Assembly (NCBI GenBank): GCA_036898135.1
Contig: CM072512.1
Coordinates: 8,072,984 to 8,136,983, forward strand
DNA from: Oncomelania hupensis
Lineage: Eukaryota; Mollusca; Gastropoda; Littorinimorpha; Pomatiopsidae
Direction of reading: 5' to 3'
Length of the DNA: 64,000 nt
In this document: one piece after another, positions 1-10,878 of the stretch
Layout: each line of letters starts with the position of its first letter
How positions within the stretch are numbered: position 1 is the first letter of the stretch
Program-made: the position numbers and the translations under genes
The notes under the pieces: generated by a model
What the model was told of the DNA's origin: nothing
Seen by the model: only the letters and a program-made list of their open reading frames with translations
Database searches by the model: none

Positions 1-858
1 CAATAATAATTACCATTAACTGCATAGATGTAGCCTAATTATGGCCACACTCTGAAACCAGTGAACAAGATGAACGAGCAACCTGATTCACCTTTGGCTT
101 TCAGTACATGGATGGAATACCTCTGTTATGAGCAATTCACTTACTAATTTATGTAGCAATGACAACGTCGACGCAAGAAAACACGACGTAATTAATGAAC
201 GCGGTATGTTATGACGCATTACGTTGAATGTTTTTGAGGTGACGGGGTGCTTATTTACAGAAGAAGAAAAAAAAAAGGATCTTGTTGTTTTGTACGCAGA
301 AACAAAAGTCTACTGGAGGATACAATAGGGTGGGAGAGTGGAAGGAAGGTGGGGGGGGGGGGAGAGAAGTGATGGGTTTGGGAGTAATGATGATTATGAT
401 GATGATGATGATGACGTTGTTGATGATGATGATGATGAAGATGAAGTTTTGGTAGTCTTGATGAACACGTTATTGCGATATAGCAGCATGAACGGAGATT
501 TGCTCAAATTCCATCGTCGTCGTCGTCTTCGTCCTCGCCCCCTCTTCCTCCTCCTCTCCTTCTCCTCATCATTTTCATCATAATATTTTCCAACGTTTCT
601 TATAAAACATAACGACCCAGTTCTCAGTCAACATTCTTGCAAAACATACACACACACACACTCACACACACACACTCAAAACACACACACACTTACTCAA
701 GTACACAAACGCACACACAAACACACAAACTTACATACACATGCACACATACACTCTCACTACACAACGCACAGACACATAACACACAAAAACACACACA
801 TACATCCCTCCCCACACACCGCAAATCCACCCTCACCCCGCACCCACACACACACATA
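1..858. repeat. Left copy of a segment duplicated at 58.6 kb
   Basis: This stretch recurs in direct orientation from 58611, with only scattered differences along the readable blocks (for example positions 1-270, 455-560 and 739-842). It holds a GAT trinucleotide run near 390-437, a CGT/CTC-rich run near 512-565 and a CA-rich tract. The copy may extend left of the window. The apparent frames here come from the simple repeats and are not genes. It could be an unclassified dispersed element or a segmental duplication. Confidence 0.75.
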
Positions 859-860
859 TG
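637..860. repeat. CA-rich microsatellite
   Basis: Irregular CACA tract broken by short non-repeat words. It lies inside the duplicated segment, and its right half (739-842) is shared almost base for base with 59726-59824. Confidence 0.85.
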
Positions 861-1054
861 CTGAAGGTCTGTAGGTAGACATCCTTGAAAGCAAAAAAAA
901 CAACTAACTGGTTATGTCACGCATTGGATTGCCTTGCTGACGTCAGCAATGACGTTGAACTTGAAGGTGACGACCACACACTGCGTTGCTGACACTAACT
1001 AGCCAAAGCTTACGTTGGCCTCTCAGAGGTGCTTGGCAAGTCTCAGCGAAGTTT

Positions 1055-1210
1055 TGTGGATTAGTACACAACTGTAAAGGAAGCCGTCACCAAAGGCCGA
1101 TTAATAGTGTAGCTTGCTTTGCTTTAATTAGGTGTGGATTAGTACACAACTGTAAAGGAAGCTGTCACCAAAGGCCGATTAATAGTGTAGCTTGCTGTGC
1201 TGTAATTAGG
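1055..1210. repeat. 78-bp tandem duplication
   Basis: Two adjacent copies with a 78-bp period start with TGTGGATTAGTACACAACTG at 1055 and 1133 and differ at only a few bases. Downstream, two shorter related words (GTGCAGTTGACTCAAG near 1221 and GTGCAGTTTGCTCAAG near 1318) suggest an older, wider repeat. Nothing coding is supported between 861 and 1365. Confidence 0.8.
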
Positions 1211-1365
1211 TTTGGTTTAAGTGCAGTTGACTCAAGTTCACTGCACCGCAAATCGAACAATCGCCAAAAGGCAGGCTAGTATTGCAATTGCTTTGGCTTG
1301 GCCAGGTTTAGTTTTAGTGCAGTTTGCTCAAGTGCATACATATATAAATACTTATTTTATTTTGT

Positions 1366-1366
1366 T

Positions 1367-1397
<31 letters not shown>

Positions 1398-1428
1398 TTC
1401 ATTAATTCATTTATTCATTCATTTAGAT
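1366..1428. repeat. TTTA/TTCA tetranucleotide microsatellite
   Basis: A run of TTTA units grading into TTCA. Several SINEs in this window end in similar tetranucleotide tails, but no SINE body was recognised beside it. Confidence 0.8.
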
Positions 1429-2285
1429 TTTTGTTAAAACAGGGCTTCGAGTACTTTTTTTTTAAAAACTTTACCGCCTATTCATTTAATACAACGACTA
1501 GACATTCACTCATACAAATTGTTACACTCGGTTTGATGTTGGTGTTTTCTATCAGTAGTGGATTCAGCCCCAATGCTGAAGTACTGATGAGTGTAGCTCA
1601 GATTCGTTTATTCACGCAACCCGCTCAATCAGCATACAAGTCACAAAGTCCACGTATGAAGTTTTCCACTTTTATTCAGCACACATCAACAACTGCATAC
1701 AATCGCTCAATCGCCTTTCCACTCTCAAATTTACTTTCCAACTCACTATCAACAACTTTCACACCACTTTTTAAACATTGCGGTACTTAAATAGTCTCTT
1801 GATACTCCCGAACACCCTGGATCAATCTCGTATGACGCAATTTAACCAATCGCTTCTAACTTGGTCATTACTGTCTTACGTCATACTTCGATATCCATCG
1901 GGAAGTTTCCATCGATAGTAAATACTCAAAATCTAGAGAATTCTCCAACAATATCGACCAACTAAAATTATCAACGTTATACAAAGCCTCTCCTAACAAC
2001 AATGCAAACTCAAATCAAAGGTAAATAAACTCCATTATTGAATACTTTGCAAAACGAAACGATTAGATCTATCGTGCGCGTTTCAGACATACTACCATTC
2101 ATATTTCAACGTAACACTAATACATACACAAACACAAAGACACACAAACACACACACAACGAGACTATTTTATTATTCTAGCTCAACGTTCTTTTTAAAC
2201 ATTGAGTGAAAACATTGTCATTGATCCAACAACCAAGACAAAGAATGGTAACTATTCAAGTTCAACTGCAAAGAAAGTTAAGCAA
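1429..2285. other. Unassigned sequence
   Basis: An open frame runs through about 1430-1790, but it has no recognised motif and is of low complexity. The composition would also fit an old LTR or UTR. A short CA-rich tract lies at 2128-2160. I see no gene that can be supported. Confidence 0.4.
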
Positions 2286-2289
2286 AACG

Positions 2290-2290
2290 A

Positions 2291-2363
<73 letters not shown>

Positions 2364-2366
2364 TTT

Positions 2367-2431
<65 letters not shown>

Positions 2432-2432
2432 T
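2290..2432. repeat. ACT trinucleotide microsatellite
   Basis: Two nearly pure ACT runs (about 2290-2362 and 2367-2432) separated by a few bases. They create artificial poly-Leu and poly-Tyr frames. Confidence 0.97.
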
Positions 2433-2657
2433 TAACAATAATATTATTTATCAAGCGCCTTTACTTAATGGCAGTTCAGTTCAAAGCGCAGAATCAACAA
2501 TGAACTAGATAAACAATGCCTTATTATATAAAATATAAGGTGATCGGATAGAAGTTAAAGTTCACTGACTCCATTAAACGACAAATGTCAATGTTCCATT
2601 CTCCCTTTGTGTGAATTAATTCCAGGTCATTATTTAAATATAAAGTGGTCTGATATT

Positions 2658-2890
2658 ACATTTATTTATTTATTTAATCGTTCTTATATCGCGCTTTTCC
2701 AGCTCAAGAGCCGGTTAAGGCGTTGGCCGATACAGGATCTAACCCAAACCGCCCGAGGCGCGCACTTGCGGCATTAGGGACATCCTCTGACGTCCCAGAC
2801 AACTGAGCGAGATCTTGTGGAAGTCCGTGTTATGGGATGCGTGCGTGCAGTGCACAGACTAGACCTCGATTTATACTCTCATACGAAGGG
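2658..2890 (-). mobile_element. SINE family A copy 1
   Basis: A dispersed repeat recognisable by GCGCTTTTCCAGCTCAAGAG near 2691, the words GATACAGGATCTAAC and CCGCCCGAGGCG, and TACTCTCATACGAAGG at the far end. The TTTA-rich tail at 2658-2680 puts the 3' end at the left, so the sense strand is minus. Other copies in the window lie at about 12628, 12974, 14566, 25624, 52648/54555, 60655 and 63033. No clear pol III A or B box was found, so calling it a SINE rests on size, tail and copy number. This copy lacks part of the middle found in the 12.6-kb copy. Confidence 0.75.
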
Positions 2891-3474
2891 ATGATGGTGC
2901 TCGACGAAACAAATGATCAAAACTCCTTTCTTTCTAGCTTTGAGTTCAATGTTGTGTTTTTGTCGTTTACAAACGGTGTCACTGGCAAGGTCAAATGGTA
3001 ACGAGGTATTTTAAATGTGAGGGCAAGCCTGGTAATTGTGTCAATAAGTGAGCTTTTATTATCCGTCAGCAGCATTGCATCGCAGAAGACGCGCACACAG
3101 TGTCGTTTACAAGGTTCAAGTGAAATTATTACAAGGTATTTTAATTTGCGAAAATGGCTAGCTAATGCATTGTAAAAACAACAAGCAAACAAACAAACAG
3201 AAAAAGATAAATTAGTGCAGTTTTAAATGAATCATCAACGGAGCATTAAGAATAAGCGCACACAATGTAATTAGTGAGGTCAGGGCCAAATATTGACAAC
3301 ATCTTTTACTTCTTTTGAGAGGAGGAACAGATTATGGAGTGTTGAGTACGTTATTTACATTAAATTTGATAGAAATATTAATTAATTATCGTCACCTTTT
3401 GCCTTACTGCTATTCCAGACATTTTTATTCACAAGGACAAGGTCGGATTCCTACAAGATGGGAACTCAGGGGAG
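2891..3474. other. Intergenic sequence, nothing recognised
   Basis: No supported coding, RNA or repeat feature. A 91-codon minus-strand frame at 2917-3192 has no recognisable domain and looks like chance. Confidence 0.5.
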
Positions 3475-3485
3475 ACAAATAAATA

Positions 3486-3775
3486 AAAGGTAAAGGTAAA
3501 GGTAGTAGCCTTGTGGCCGTAGGGGAGCGTGATGTTGGAGATCACACTTATCTTGCGCCAGCGTAATGAGGGTGATGCCCATCTCTCTCCCTCTCTGCTT
3601 TACCTTCCTTACCCTTAAGAGAGTATGTACTCAGTTACAGTAGAGTCAACTGGGGGCGTTGTTATTTGTCGCTTCACGTTTTGCGGTCACCCATCCAAGT
3701 GCTAACCGCATTTGACGGTGCTTACCTTGCGACACAGTAGCGAGTGCTCCAACCACTGCGCTATCCGACACTCCA
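3486..3775 (-). mobile_element. SINE family B copy 1 (tRNA/5S-like head)
   Basis: Complete insertion flanked by an 11-bp target duplication, ACAAATAAATA, at 3475-3485 and 3776-3786. Read on the minus strand it starts with a tRNA-like segment carrying an A-box-type word (TAGCGCAGTGGTTGGAGC). About 40 bases later comes a stretch very like the 3' half of animal 5S rRNA (GTTAGCACTTGGATGGGTGA here is close to the 5S GTTAGTACTTGGATGGGTGA). The body ends in a short tail of ACCTTT-type units. The duplication and tail fit LINE-mediated insertion. Two more complete copies lie at 13821-14114 and 25110-25421. Confidence 0.9.
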
Positions 3776-3786
3776 ACAAATAAATA

Positions 3787-4217
3787 GTTGGGTCAAAAGT
3801 TGAACTAGTGAAATTGTTTTTTTTTTTGTTTTTTTTAAAATTATTCAACTTTTGCCTAATTACATTAGCTGACCCTGAGATGAATGTTTTGAATCCCAGA
3901 TCAAATTATAACAAAGAGTGATAATTTTATTGGAGGGGATTGTAAGGGCAGAGATAGGAGTATAACCTGTTGGATTGTAATCGAGAAATGGGTGAATTTT
4001 CTCCCCCGATGACTTGAAAGATTGCAATAAAATATGATGAAGTAATAAATTGAATTCGTGATTCTGATTTAAAGATTTAAAGAGAGACCCATATGTCCAA
4101 GTGGCCCTTGTAGTATAGATATATAGATATATATAGTAGGAGCGAATTAATGAATAATGATTGGTATAGTGCATGCACGTTTCTACGCGAGAGAGGCGGG
4201 AACCTTCTGTACTGACC
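3787..4217. other. AT-rich intergenic sequence
   Basis: Contains a T-rich run near 3820-3838 and a short TATAGA run near 4115-4136. No gene is supported. Confidence 0.45.
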
Positions 4218-4298
4218 CAGTTTATCGGTCTGATATAGCGGTTTTTACCAGCTCAAGAGCTGCTCAAGGCGTAGGTTGGGCGTTATCTTGGCGCCACC
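4218..4298 (-). repeat. SINE A-like fragment, left host flank of the Gmr1-like element
   Basis: Carries the family A words CCAGCTCAAGAGCTGCTCAA and a diverged end (TTTATCGGTCTGATATAGCG). On the far side of the LTR element, 12477-12507 contains the reverse complement of this end (CGCTATATAAGACCGATAAA). The LTR element may therefore have landed inside a foldback-like element with inverted ends, or between two oppositely oriented SINE remnants. The last five bases, CCACC (4294-4298), are the left target duplication. Confidence 0.5.
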
Positions 4299-5836
4299 TG
4301 TCACGCGGGGTTTATGGGCTCTGCACAATGGAATTATGGACCCTCACGTTTATTCGGTGGGAACTGCTAGTAAGTCACCCTATGAATTACTTTAATAAAT
4401 TTATTTGTTTAGCTCGTTCTGTGTTAAGGTTGGGGTACAGAAATAGATAGAAAAATGGTAAAAGATTACTGTCACACTAGCTTTCACACGGCTATGAATC
4501 ATATGTAGTCCAGCCACTTGATAACAGTTAAAATCACACATTTATTTCTTCTACTCTATACAAGATTCTCTAAGTACTAATCTAACTTAAAAAGTCTCAG
4601 TCACTGCTAATAGTTCGATCGCTGATAGTCTAGGCAGCTGTTATATCTTCCTAGGGCACTTGCTATAATATTTCATGTAGATTTGGACTACTGTGGTCCG
4701 TTTTACAGTTTCTGAAGAGTTGGACTACTGTGGTCCTGTTATGATCAGTTTAAGTGCACTTCTGGGTGTACACTTAACTTTCTTATGGTGCGGTCGAAGT
4801 CCTTCTGTGAGGTAGCTTCTGGTACACCTTTGTAGTTGTGTAGTTGGGTTCCCTTGCCACGCTGTGGGGTCTGACAGGGTGTTTCTTCGGGTATCTCTTT
4901 CCGTCTTGTGCGGTAGAGTCTCCTCAACCAACTAGTCGTTTCTGTGGAGTGGGGTGCACAGGATAGCTCGGGATAGCTCGGGATAGCTCGCCTGCTCGTC
5001 TGTAATATAAGAGACGAAATTCTGCACAACCCTGAATAATCGGTTTGTGCAGAGCGTCTCACTGAAAGCCAAGTAGCCCTCAGTGATAGCTCCACATCTC
5101 TATACATAAGCGACGAACATTCTGCTACTTCCGGGTTCCACTGGAATCTCACTCTAAATTCCTATACATACATAAATATCAATCGTGTCTAACTATACAC
5201 ATACAGAATTAATAATAATATAAACATTCACGGGTACAGTCACTGGTCTGCAAACATACATATAAGTTAAACAACAGTGGTTCCGTACGGGATACAACAT
5301 GGCGGCGCAACCGGTCGTGTTTCGCCTCGTGCTCGGCTCTTCCACGTGGTACGGCAAATTCGGATTAACAATTCACATTTATGCATAGCAAATTCCACAA
5401 ACATAATTTCAACAATAATATAAATATATCACGATGAAACAGAAGGGTGTTCATTTACCTGTCTGACAAGTTCAGGCCCGTGATGACTTGAGAGAATTCT
5501 AAGATTTCAAAGTCCTGCTTCCTGGTCTATGAGTGTAGAGATTTCTCTAGCTGTGGAGATGTTGACTCTACCTCGTCTCACACACGACTGATTCAAACTG
5601 TCTTAGGTTTTGACACAGTAAAACTGCTCTACCCACTGAGCCTGCTTCTGATTGGTTAAAACGGTCCGATTCAAAGCTCAAGTGCTGACTCACTGCGATG
5701 TGGGTGGCTCGCTCGCCGTGTGTGGTCTGCTGTGTAATTTAATTGCTGCTGTGTAATAGTCTAACTTCTAAAGTTACAAGTACTACACATGGCTAAATAG
5801 TAAACAAGCAGAGTTAAGACTAGCCAGTTCGTGACA
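4299..5836 (-). repeat. 3' LTR of Gmr1-like copy 1
   Basis: Downstream LTR in element orientation, identical in length to its partner at 10879-12416. It contains a triplicated GGATAGCTCG near 4970-4991. It also has an imperfect doubling of GGACTACTGTGGTCC (near 4685 and 4722), and a 135-codon frame at 4745-5152 of unknown meaning. Confidence 0.95.
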
Positions 5837-5860
5837 GGCTCCCTCAACTGAAAAAAGGCG
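5837..5860 (-). promoter_or_regulatory. Polypurine tract of Gmr1-like copy 1
   Basis: Directly before the 3' LTR on the minus strand the sequence reads GTTGAGGGAGCC, preceded by a run of T. The GAGGGAG core is the likely plus-strand primer. Confidence 0.6.
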
Positions 5861-6003
5861 ATGACTACTGGATTCGACCTTTTTCTACTACAGAGCCTAG
5901 TTTAACACTGCACTATCCTAGGGTCCTATTTACAAACTAATTAAGTTGCTCTACCTGAGCTGCAATGCTGTGCCAGGTAGCTATGGACACTAGTGACAGG
6001 GTT

Positions 6004-9000
6004 TTACTGGGCGGGGACGAATTCTGGTGCTGTGGCCCTTAGTTGTGTTGGGTGGGCGACAGCTGCTGTGTCCTCCACGAGATGGCGACTGAGGTAGTCG
6101 GCTCCGTGGTTCTCTTTGCCGGGGATGTACTCGATCTGGAATGAGTATGCCTGAAGGGTGAGTGCCCATCGCATCAGGCGAGAGTTCAAAGACTTGGAGG
6201 CTGCCAGGAACGATAGTGGTTGGTGGTCCACCTGAACTGTGAAGTGGGTCCCATACAGGTAGAGTTGAAACTTCTGTATGGCCCAGACTAGTCCAAGACA
6301 TTCTTTCTCCGACGTGGCGTAGTGGGTCTCGGCGGGTCTCAATTTTCTGCTGGCGTAGGCGACAGGGAATAGCGTCTCTGCATTCTTGGGGTCGCGCTGT
6401 AGCAGTACTGCTCCGAGGCCTAAGTCGCTTGCGTCGGTGCGAAGAACGAATGGCTGAGTCAAATCGGGTAGGTGGAGTACTGGCGCCGATGTCATTCTGT
6501 CCTTGAGTGTTTGGAATGCTGTCTCGCATTCGGCGGTCCAAACTACTTTGTCCGGGGCGATTTTCCGGGTTCCATTTGTCAGTGGTACGGCGATGCTGTT
6601 GTAGTTGGGGATGAACTTCTGGTAGAAGCCGCAGAGTCCTAGAAACGACTGCACCTCCTTCTTGGTCTTGGGCCTGGGAGCGTCGAGTAGGCGTTTCACT
6701 GTCTTTTCTACCGGTCGCAGGCTTCCTTGACTGATGGTGTGTCCCAGAAATTCTAGTTCTGTGAATCCCATCTGACATTTGGTGGGTCTTGCCGTCAATC
6801 CCGTGTCTCTGAGGCGGGCGAGTAGTTGTTGTAGGAGCGTGACATGTTCCTCCCACGTAGGTGTTGCGATGAGGATGTCGTCCATAAACGAGTGTAGGTG
6901 CTCGCTGCTCAGGGGTGCCAGGAGTTTTCGCATCATGGCGCTGAAGATGCTGGGTGCGTTGTGGAGTCCGAACGGAAGTACATTGAACTCGAAGTGTCCT
7001 TCCATAGTGCTGAAAGCTAGGTACTTTCGGACTTGTGGTTGTACTGGTATCTGGTAGTATCCTTTGCTGAGGTCGATGCGTGAGAAGTACTTTGCTCGCT
7101 GTAGCTTGGCAAATAGGTCGGTCTGGTCCGGGAGTGGCTCTGGCTGGAACTGCGTTACCGCATTCAGGAGTCTGAAGTCGATGCACAGTCGATGCTCTCC
7201 GTTGGGTTTTCGCAACAATACCGTGCCTGCGCTGTAGGGTGAGGTAGACTCTGAGATGATTCCGGCTGCCAGTAAAGTGTCTATCTCTTCCTTGATGGCT
7301 CGCTGCTGCGACAGTGGCATCGGGTAGAGCTTCTGGCGGACGGGTGTTGGGTCGGTCACCGTTAAGGTTACTTCGACGAGGTCTGTCCTCCCTGGTCGGT
7401 CTGTTAGCACAGTCTGATGTTGTCGAATGACCTGTAGTACTTGCTGTCGCTGTTTAGCGGCTAGGTCCCCGTTGAGTATCACGTCTTTGTAGGTTTCTTT
7501 GGAGTGCAGGGGATACTCTACTGCATTGGTCTCCATGCTTTCTCCTTCTTCCGCGATGGCGATGGCTAGCAAGTTGTGAGTGCTGGGGGTCGCTGGTCGG
7601 TCCGTATACTTCTTGAGGAGATTGATGTGGTGGTATCGGGCTCTCCCGTTCACCTCTACTTGGTAGACTGTCTTGGATTTCTTGGCAGTCACCCGGTACG
7701 GTCCTCTCCAAGCGATGTCCAGCTTGTTGGTTCCACTTGGAAGTAAGAGTAGCACTTGATCGCCGACTTGCAGTTCTCTGTCCTTCGCGTGGCGGTTGTA
7801 GTACTTCGCCTGACGGGCTCTTGCCTTCTTCAGTGCTTCACCAGCTTTCTTCCACGTTGCTTTGAGGGTTTCCCGCAGGTCTGCGACGTACTTGGTGGCA
7901 CCTCTTGGTGTGTCGTCTATCTTGGCTTCCGTCCAACTTCTGCGTAGGGCTTCTAGCGGTCCTGCTAGAGGTCTGCCGAATAGCAATGTTGACGGGGTGT
8001 AGCCTGTGGCTGCATGGGGCGTTTCTCGGTATGCGAACAGTGCCGCATTCACGTAGGTGTCCCACGCTTCTGGATTGTCGTCGGCGACTTTCCTGAGTAT
8101 AGTGAGAAGGGTTCCATTCAGTCTTTCTACTTGTCCGTTGCTGGCTGGGTGGTATGGTGGTGTGCGAATGTGATGAACTTGTATCAACTCGAACACGTCT
8201 TGCATCAGGCGGCCGGTGAACTGAGATCCGTTGTCCGTTCTAATGCTGTCCGGGAATCCGACTCTGGTAAAGATGGCGATGAGTGCATCTGCAATCTTCT
8301 TGGTGTCAATCGCTGGCAACGGGACTGCTTCGCACCACATCGTACATGCGTCGACGAGTGTGAGTAGAAATCTGTTCCGCTTCTTGGTCATGGGCAGTGG
8401 TCCTACTATGTCTACTGAGACTTGCTGGAATGGCACGCCGACTACTACTGATGGTCCTAAGGTAACTGGTACGGTGTGATGTCGCGGGGAATATCGTTGA
8501 CATTGGTGGCAAGATTTCACGTAGCGCTTGACATCCTCCGTGATTCCTGGCCAATAGTAGTGTGCGCTGATTCTCTGCACTGTGGCTCCAATTCCCATGT
8601 GTCCGCTGAGTGGCATGCTGTGGCCTAGTTCTAGTACTTGGGCTCGAAGGGTGGCTGGCAGTACTAGTTGGGTGTGATCTCCATCTCCTTGTCGATGTAG
8701 GACTCCCTGTTCCATGTAGAAGTCTCCCTTGTGCGGGGGTGTGTGCGCCTTGGGTAGCTTCTGGAAGCACTTCTCTATCGAGGTGTCTTCTTTCTGTGCT
8801 GTTTTGATCTCTTCGAGTCCTGGATTCGGAGCGAACTCGGGCTGGGGTGGTTGGGTTTTAGCTTGGGCCCTGGTTTGCACTGCAGCTATCTCTACAGTTT
8901 TAGGGGGCGTGCCTAAGAACACATACCTACAACCTAGCACTAGATCATACAGGGGTTTCTGTAAAACAGCTGCTTGGATTCGTCCTGTGACGTACCTACT

Positions 9001-10515
9001 CTCTACTTCGATCCATGCTATTGGGCAAGTAGTCGTCGGTTTCGTCAAGTCTGCTCCTTGTAAGTCGACTGTCTTGTCTGTCAAGTCCGCGCGCGATACA
9101 AGAGATTCGCTAACTATCGCGTCGTATGATAGACCTGTGTCATACAGACAGTTCGCTTCTTTTCCGTTGACCTTGACCGTGTCTGTCACCGATGGGTGAT
9201 CTCCGATCGTGTGTGGCTTGTTACCGCTACTTTGAGTTAGAACTCTGTGCGCTGGCCGGCTTTCGCGCTCTTCCCTACGTTGTGCGGCCAACTTGAAACA
9301 TTCTGCGGTGGAGTGGTTGTTTCTGTTGCAGAACGAACAATACCGTCTCTGTTCTGCAGGACCTCTTTTCCCGAATTCCGTGTTGGGTCCTTTATTTTGC
9401 CCAGGTCTGGGGTTATTCGGCTTATTCGCGGTGCGCTCTTCTCGGTTAGGGCTTCGTTTCTGTGCCTCTTTCCCGTTAGGCTTTAGGTCTCGCCTGAAGC
9501 TCTTGGCTTCTCCGTGTGCGGCCACGTACCTATCTGCGACCTTGACCAGATCCTCCAGTCTTTCCGCGCCCTGCTCTACTGAGAATGTCCTCAGCTCGGG
9601 GGTCATGGTTTCCCGTAGCTGTTCCCATACTAACAGTTCTGTCAGTCCATCATACGTCTTAGCCGTGGCTGACTGGCTAATCCACTTATCCAGCGTTGTG
9701 GACAACCGATCCGCGAACTGCGCATAGCTATCTCCTTTCACTCTCCGATTGGTGCGGAACTTTTGCCGGTAGCATTCTCCTGTCAGTTCGAATCCCGTTA
9801 GGAGTGCCTCTTTTACTTTGTGATAGTCAGTCACTCTGTCAGTCGGTAGCTTACTGTAGATGTCATAAGCCTTTCCTCTAAGTCCTTGACTAAGCTTGAA
9901 AGACCAATGGGTGGGATCTAGTTTGTACTCTGTTGCTAGACGCTCAAACCTAGTCAGATAGAGATCTAGACCTTCCTCTCTCTCATTGAATGTTCCCAGT
10001 GGAAATGACATTCCTTGTACCGGGTTGGATGCTACCTCTAGCTGATCTGAGTGGGAAGGGGTTGAGGAAGAACTTGACGCTCCTGATTCCAATCTTTTCA
10101 ATTCTAACTCATGCTGTCTGTCTTTTTCCTTTTCTGCCCTCTCATACTCCCATTTCCTAACTTCTGCTTCTCTCTCTGCTGCTAATGCTGCCTTCTTCTG
10201 TTCTCCTTCTAATTCTAATTTCTTCTGTTCTCTTGCTGCTTCTAACTCTGCTTTCTTTTGCTCTGCTTCTAATTCTAATTTCTTTTGCTCTCTTGCTGCT
10301 TCTAACTCTGCTTTCTTTTGCTCTGCTTCTAATGCTAGTTTCTTTTGTTCAGCTTCTAATTTCTTTGCCTCTCTCTCTGCTGCTCTCTCTGCCTTAGCCT
10401 CCTGTTTCTCTACCTCGGCATTGATGTACGCAATTAGGTCTCCCCCTGCTAAGTGTAAAGCTTCTCCCAATTCCTTGAAACGCAATCTCAAGGCCACTGG
10501 GTCCGACATTGCCAA
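6004..10515 (-). CDS. gag-pol: Gag-pol polyprotein, Gmr1-like LTR retrotransposon
   Basis: A single intact 1,503-codon frame; the start at 10515 reads MAMSDPVALR, conserved in the second copy. Domains in order: a charged Gag coiled coil (about 35-150) with 20-residue repeats; Gag; a CCHC knuckle at 393-406 (C-x2-C-x4-H-x4-C); a protease with DTG at 459-461; integrase with an HHCC zinc finger (CHQC at 669-672), catalytic D702, D761 and E797 (35 residues between the last two), and a GPY/F module (WRGPYR at 936); then reverse transcriptase with D1148 and MDD at 1211-1213; then RNase H with D1361. Cleaved products copy the RNA in particles and insert the cDNA. Integrase ahead of reverse transcriptase is the diagnostic oddity. 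All catalytic residues looked for are present, so it may be competent. Gag and pol are fused without a frameshift. Confidence 0.97.
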   Translation of the reverse strand: MAMSDPVALRLRFKELGEALHLAGGDLIAYINAEVEKQEAKAERAAEREAKKLEAEQKKLALEAEQKKAELEAAREQKKLELEAEQKKAELEAAREQKKLELEGEQKKAALAAEREAEVRKWEYERAEKEKDRQHELELKRLESGASSSSSTPSHSDQLEVASNPVQGMSFPLGTFNEREEGLDLYLTRFERLATEYKLDPTHWSFKLSQGLRGKAYDIYSKLPTDRVTDYHKVKEALLTGFELTGECYRQKFRTNRRVKGDSYAQFADRLSTTLDKWISQSATAKTYDGLTELLVWEQLRETMTPELRTFSVEQGAERLEDLVKVADRYVAAHGEAKSFRRDLKPNGKEAQKRSPNREERTANKPNNPRPGQNKGPNTEFGKRGPAEQRRYCSFCNRNNHSTAECFKLAAQRREERESRPAHRVLTQSSGNKPHTIGDHPSVTDTVKVNGKEANCLYDTGLSYDAIVSESLVSRADLTDKTVDLQGADLTKPTTTCPIAWIEVESRYVTGRIQAAVLQKPLYDLVLGCRYVFLGTPPKTVEIAAVQTRAQAKTQPPQPEFAPNPGLEEIKTAQKEDTSIEKCFQKLPKAHTPPHKGDFYMEQGVLHRQGDGDHTQLVLPATLRAQVLELGHSMPLSGHMGIGATVQRISAHYYWPGITEDVKRYVKSCHQCQRYSPRHHTVPVTLGPSVVVGVPFQQVSVDIVGPLPMTKKRNRFLLTLVDACTMWCEAVPLPAIDTKKIADALIAIFTRVGFPDSIRTDNGSQFTGRLMQDVFELIQVHHIRTPPYHPASNGQVERLNGTLLTILRKVADDNPEAWDTYVNAALFAYRETPHAATGYTPSTLLFGRPLAGPLEALRRSWTEAKIDDTPRGATKYVADLRETLKATWKKAGEALKKARARQAKYYNRHAKDRELQVGDQVLLLLPSGTNKLDIAWRGPYRVTAKKSKTVYQVEVNGRARYHHINLLKKYTDRPATPSTHNLLAIAIAEEGESMETNAVEYPLHSKETYKDVILNGDLAAKQRQQVLQVIRQHQTVLTDRPGRTDLVEVTLTVTDPTPVRQKLYPMPLSQQRAIKEEIDTLLAAGIISESTSPYSAGTVLLRKPNGEHRLCIDFRLLNAVTQFQPEPLPDQTDLFAKLQRAKYFSRIDLSKGYYQIPVQPQVRKYLAFSTMEGHFEFNVLPFGLHNAPSIFSAMMRKLLAPLSSEHLHSFMDDILIATPTWEEHVTLLQQLLARLRDTGLTARPTKCQMGFTELEFLGHTISQGSLRPVEKTVKRLLDAPRPKTKKEVQSFLGLCGFYQKFIPNYNSIAVPLTNGTRKIAPDKVVWTAECETAFQTLKDRMTSAPVLHLPDLTQPFVLRTDASDLGLGAVLLQRDPKNAETLFPVAYASRKLRPAETHYATSEKECLGLVWAIQKFQLYLYGTHFTVQVDHQPLSFLAASKSLNSRLMRWALTLQAYSFQIEYIPGKENHGADYLSRHLVEDTAAVAHPTQLRATAPEFVPAQ
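10187..10375 (-). repeat. 60-bp tandem repeats inside gag
   Basis: A 60-base unit recurs exactly in phase (for example GCTGCTTCTAACTCTGCTTT near 10227 and again 60 bases on), extending the Gag coiled coil by 20 residues per unit. The second Gmr1-like copy in this window lacks the expansion, so the coiled coil varies in length between copies. Confidence 0.8.
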
Positions 10516-10856
10516 ACGTGTCTATGAACACCCTCTGAATCAAGTGGAATACCAAAACACTAGCAATATTGCAAGTCAATAAAAACAATGCAAAGACCAT
10601 ACAAGTCGTAATCAATAATAGAATAAAACAAGAGTCAAATGGCATACAACAGTTATTTAAGCAAAACCTGCAAAAGAACAATGCAACATACAGGCACAAA
10701 AATATTTGAAGCAAAAAAGTTTTTAACTAAAGAATAGTGCACCACAACTGATCAGTGTTATACCCTTACACTATTCTAAGTTATTCTACTTCTACTGTTA
10801 TCTAATTTTATTGTACTTAGGTCCGGTTATACCCAATTCCTATTATACACAGATCC

Positions 10857-10871
10857 TAGCTAGGCTCGCCA
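10857..10871 (-). promoter_or_regulatory. tRNA primer-binding site of Gmr1-like copy 1
   Basis: Read on the minus strand, seven bases after the 5' LTR end the sequence is TGGCGAGCCTAGC. The TGG start pairs with a tRNA CCA end, and the copy at 17658 has TGGCGAGCC at the same distance. I did not identify the tRNA. Confidence 0.65.
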
Positions 10872-10878
10872 ATTAAAG

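Noticed and set aside
2202..2508. Poly-Leu and poly-Tyr open frames
   Set aside because: They are translations of an ACT microsatellite.
5990..7186. 398-codon minus-strand frame and several 60-160-codon plus-strand frames over 6-10 kb
   Set aside because: Out-of-frame shadows of the intact gag-pol gene.
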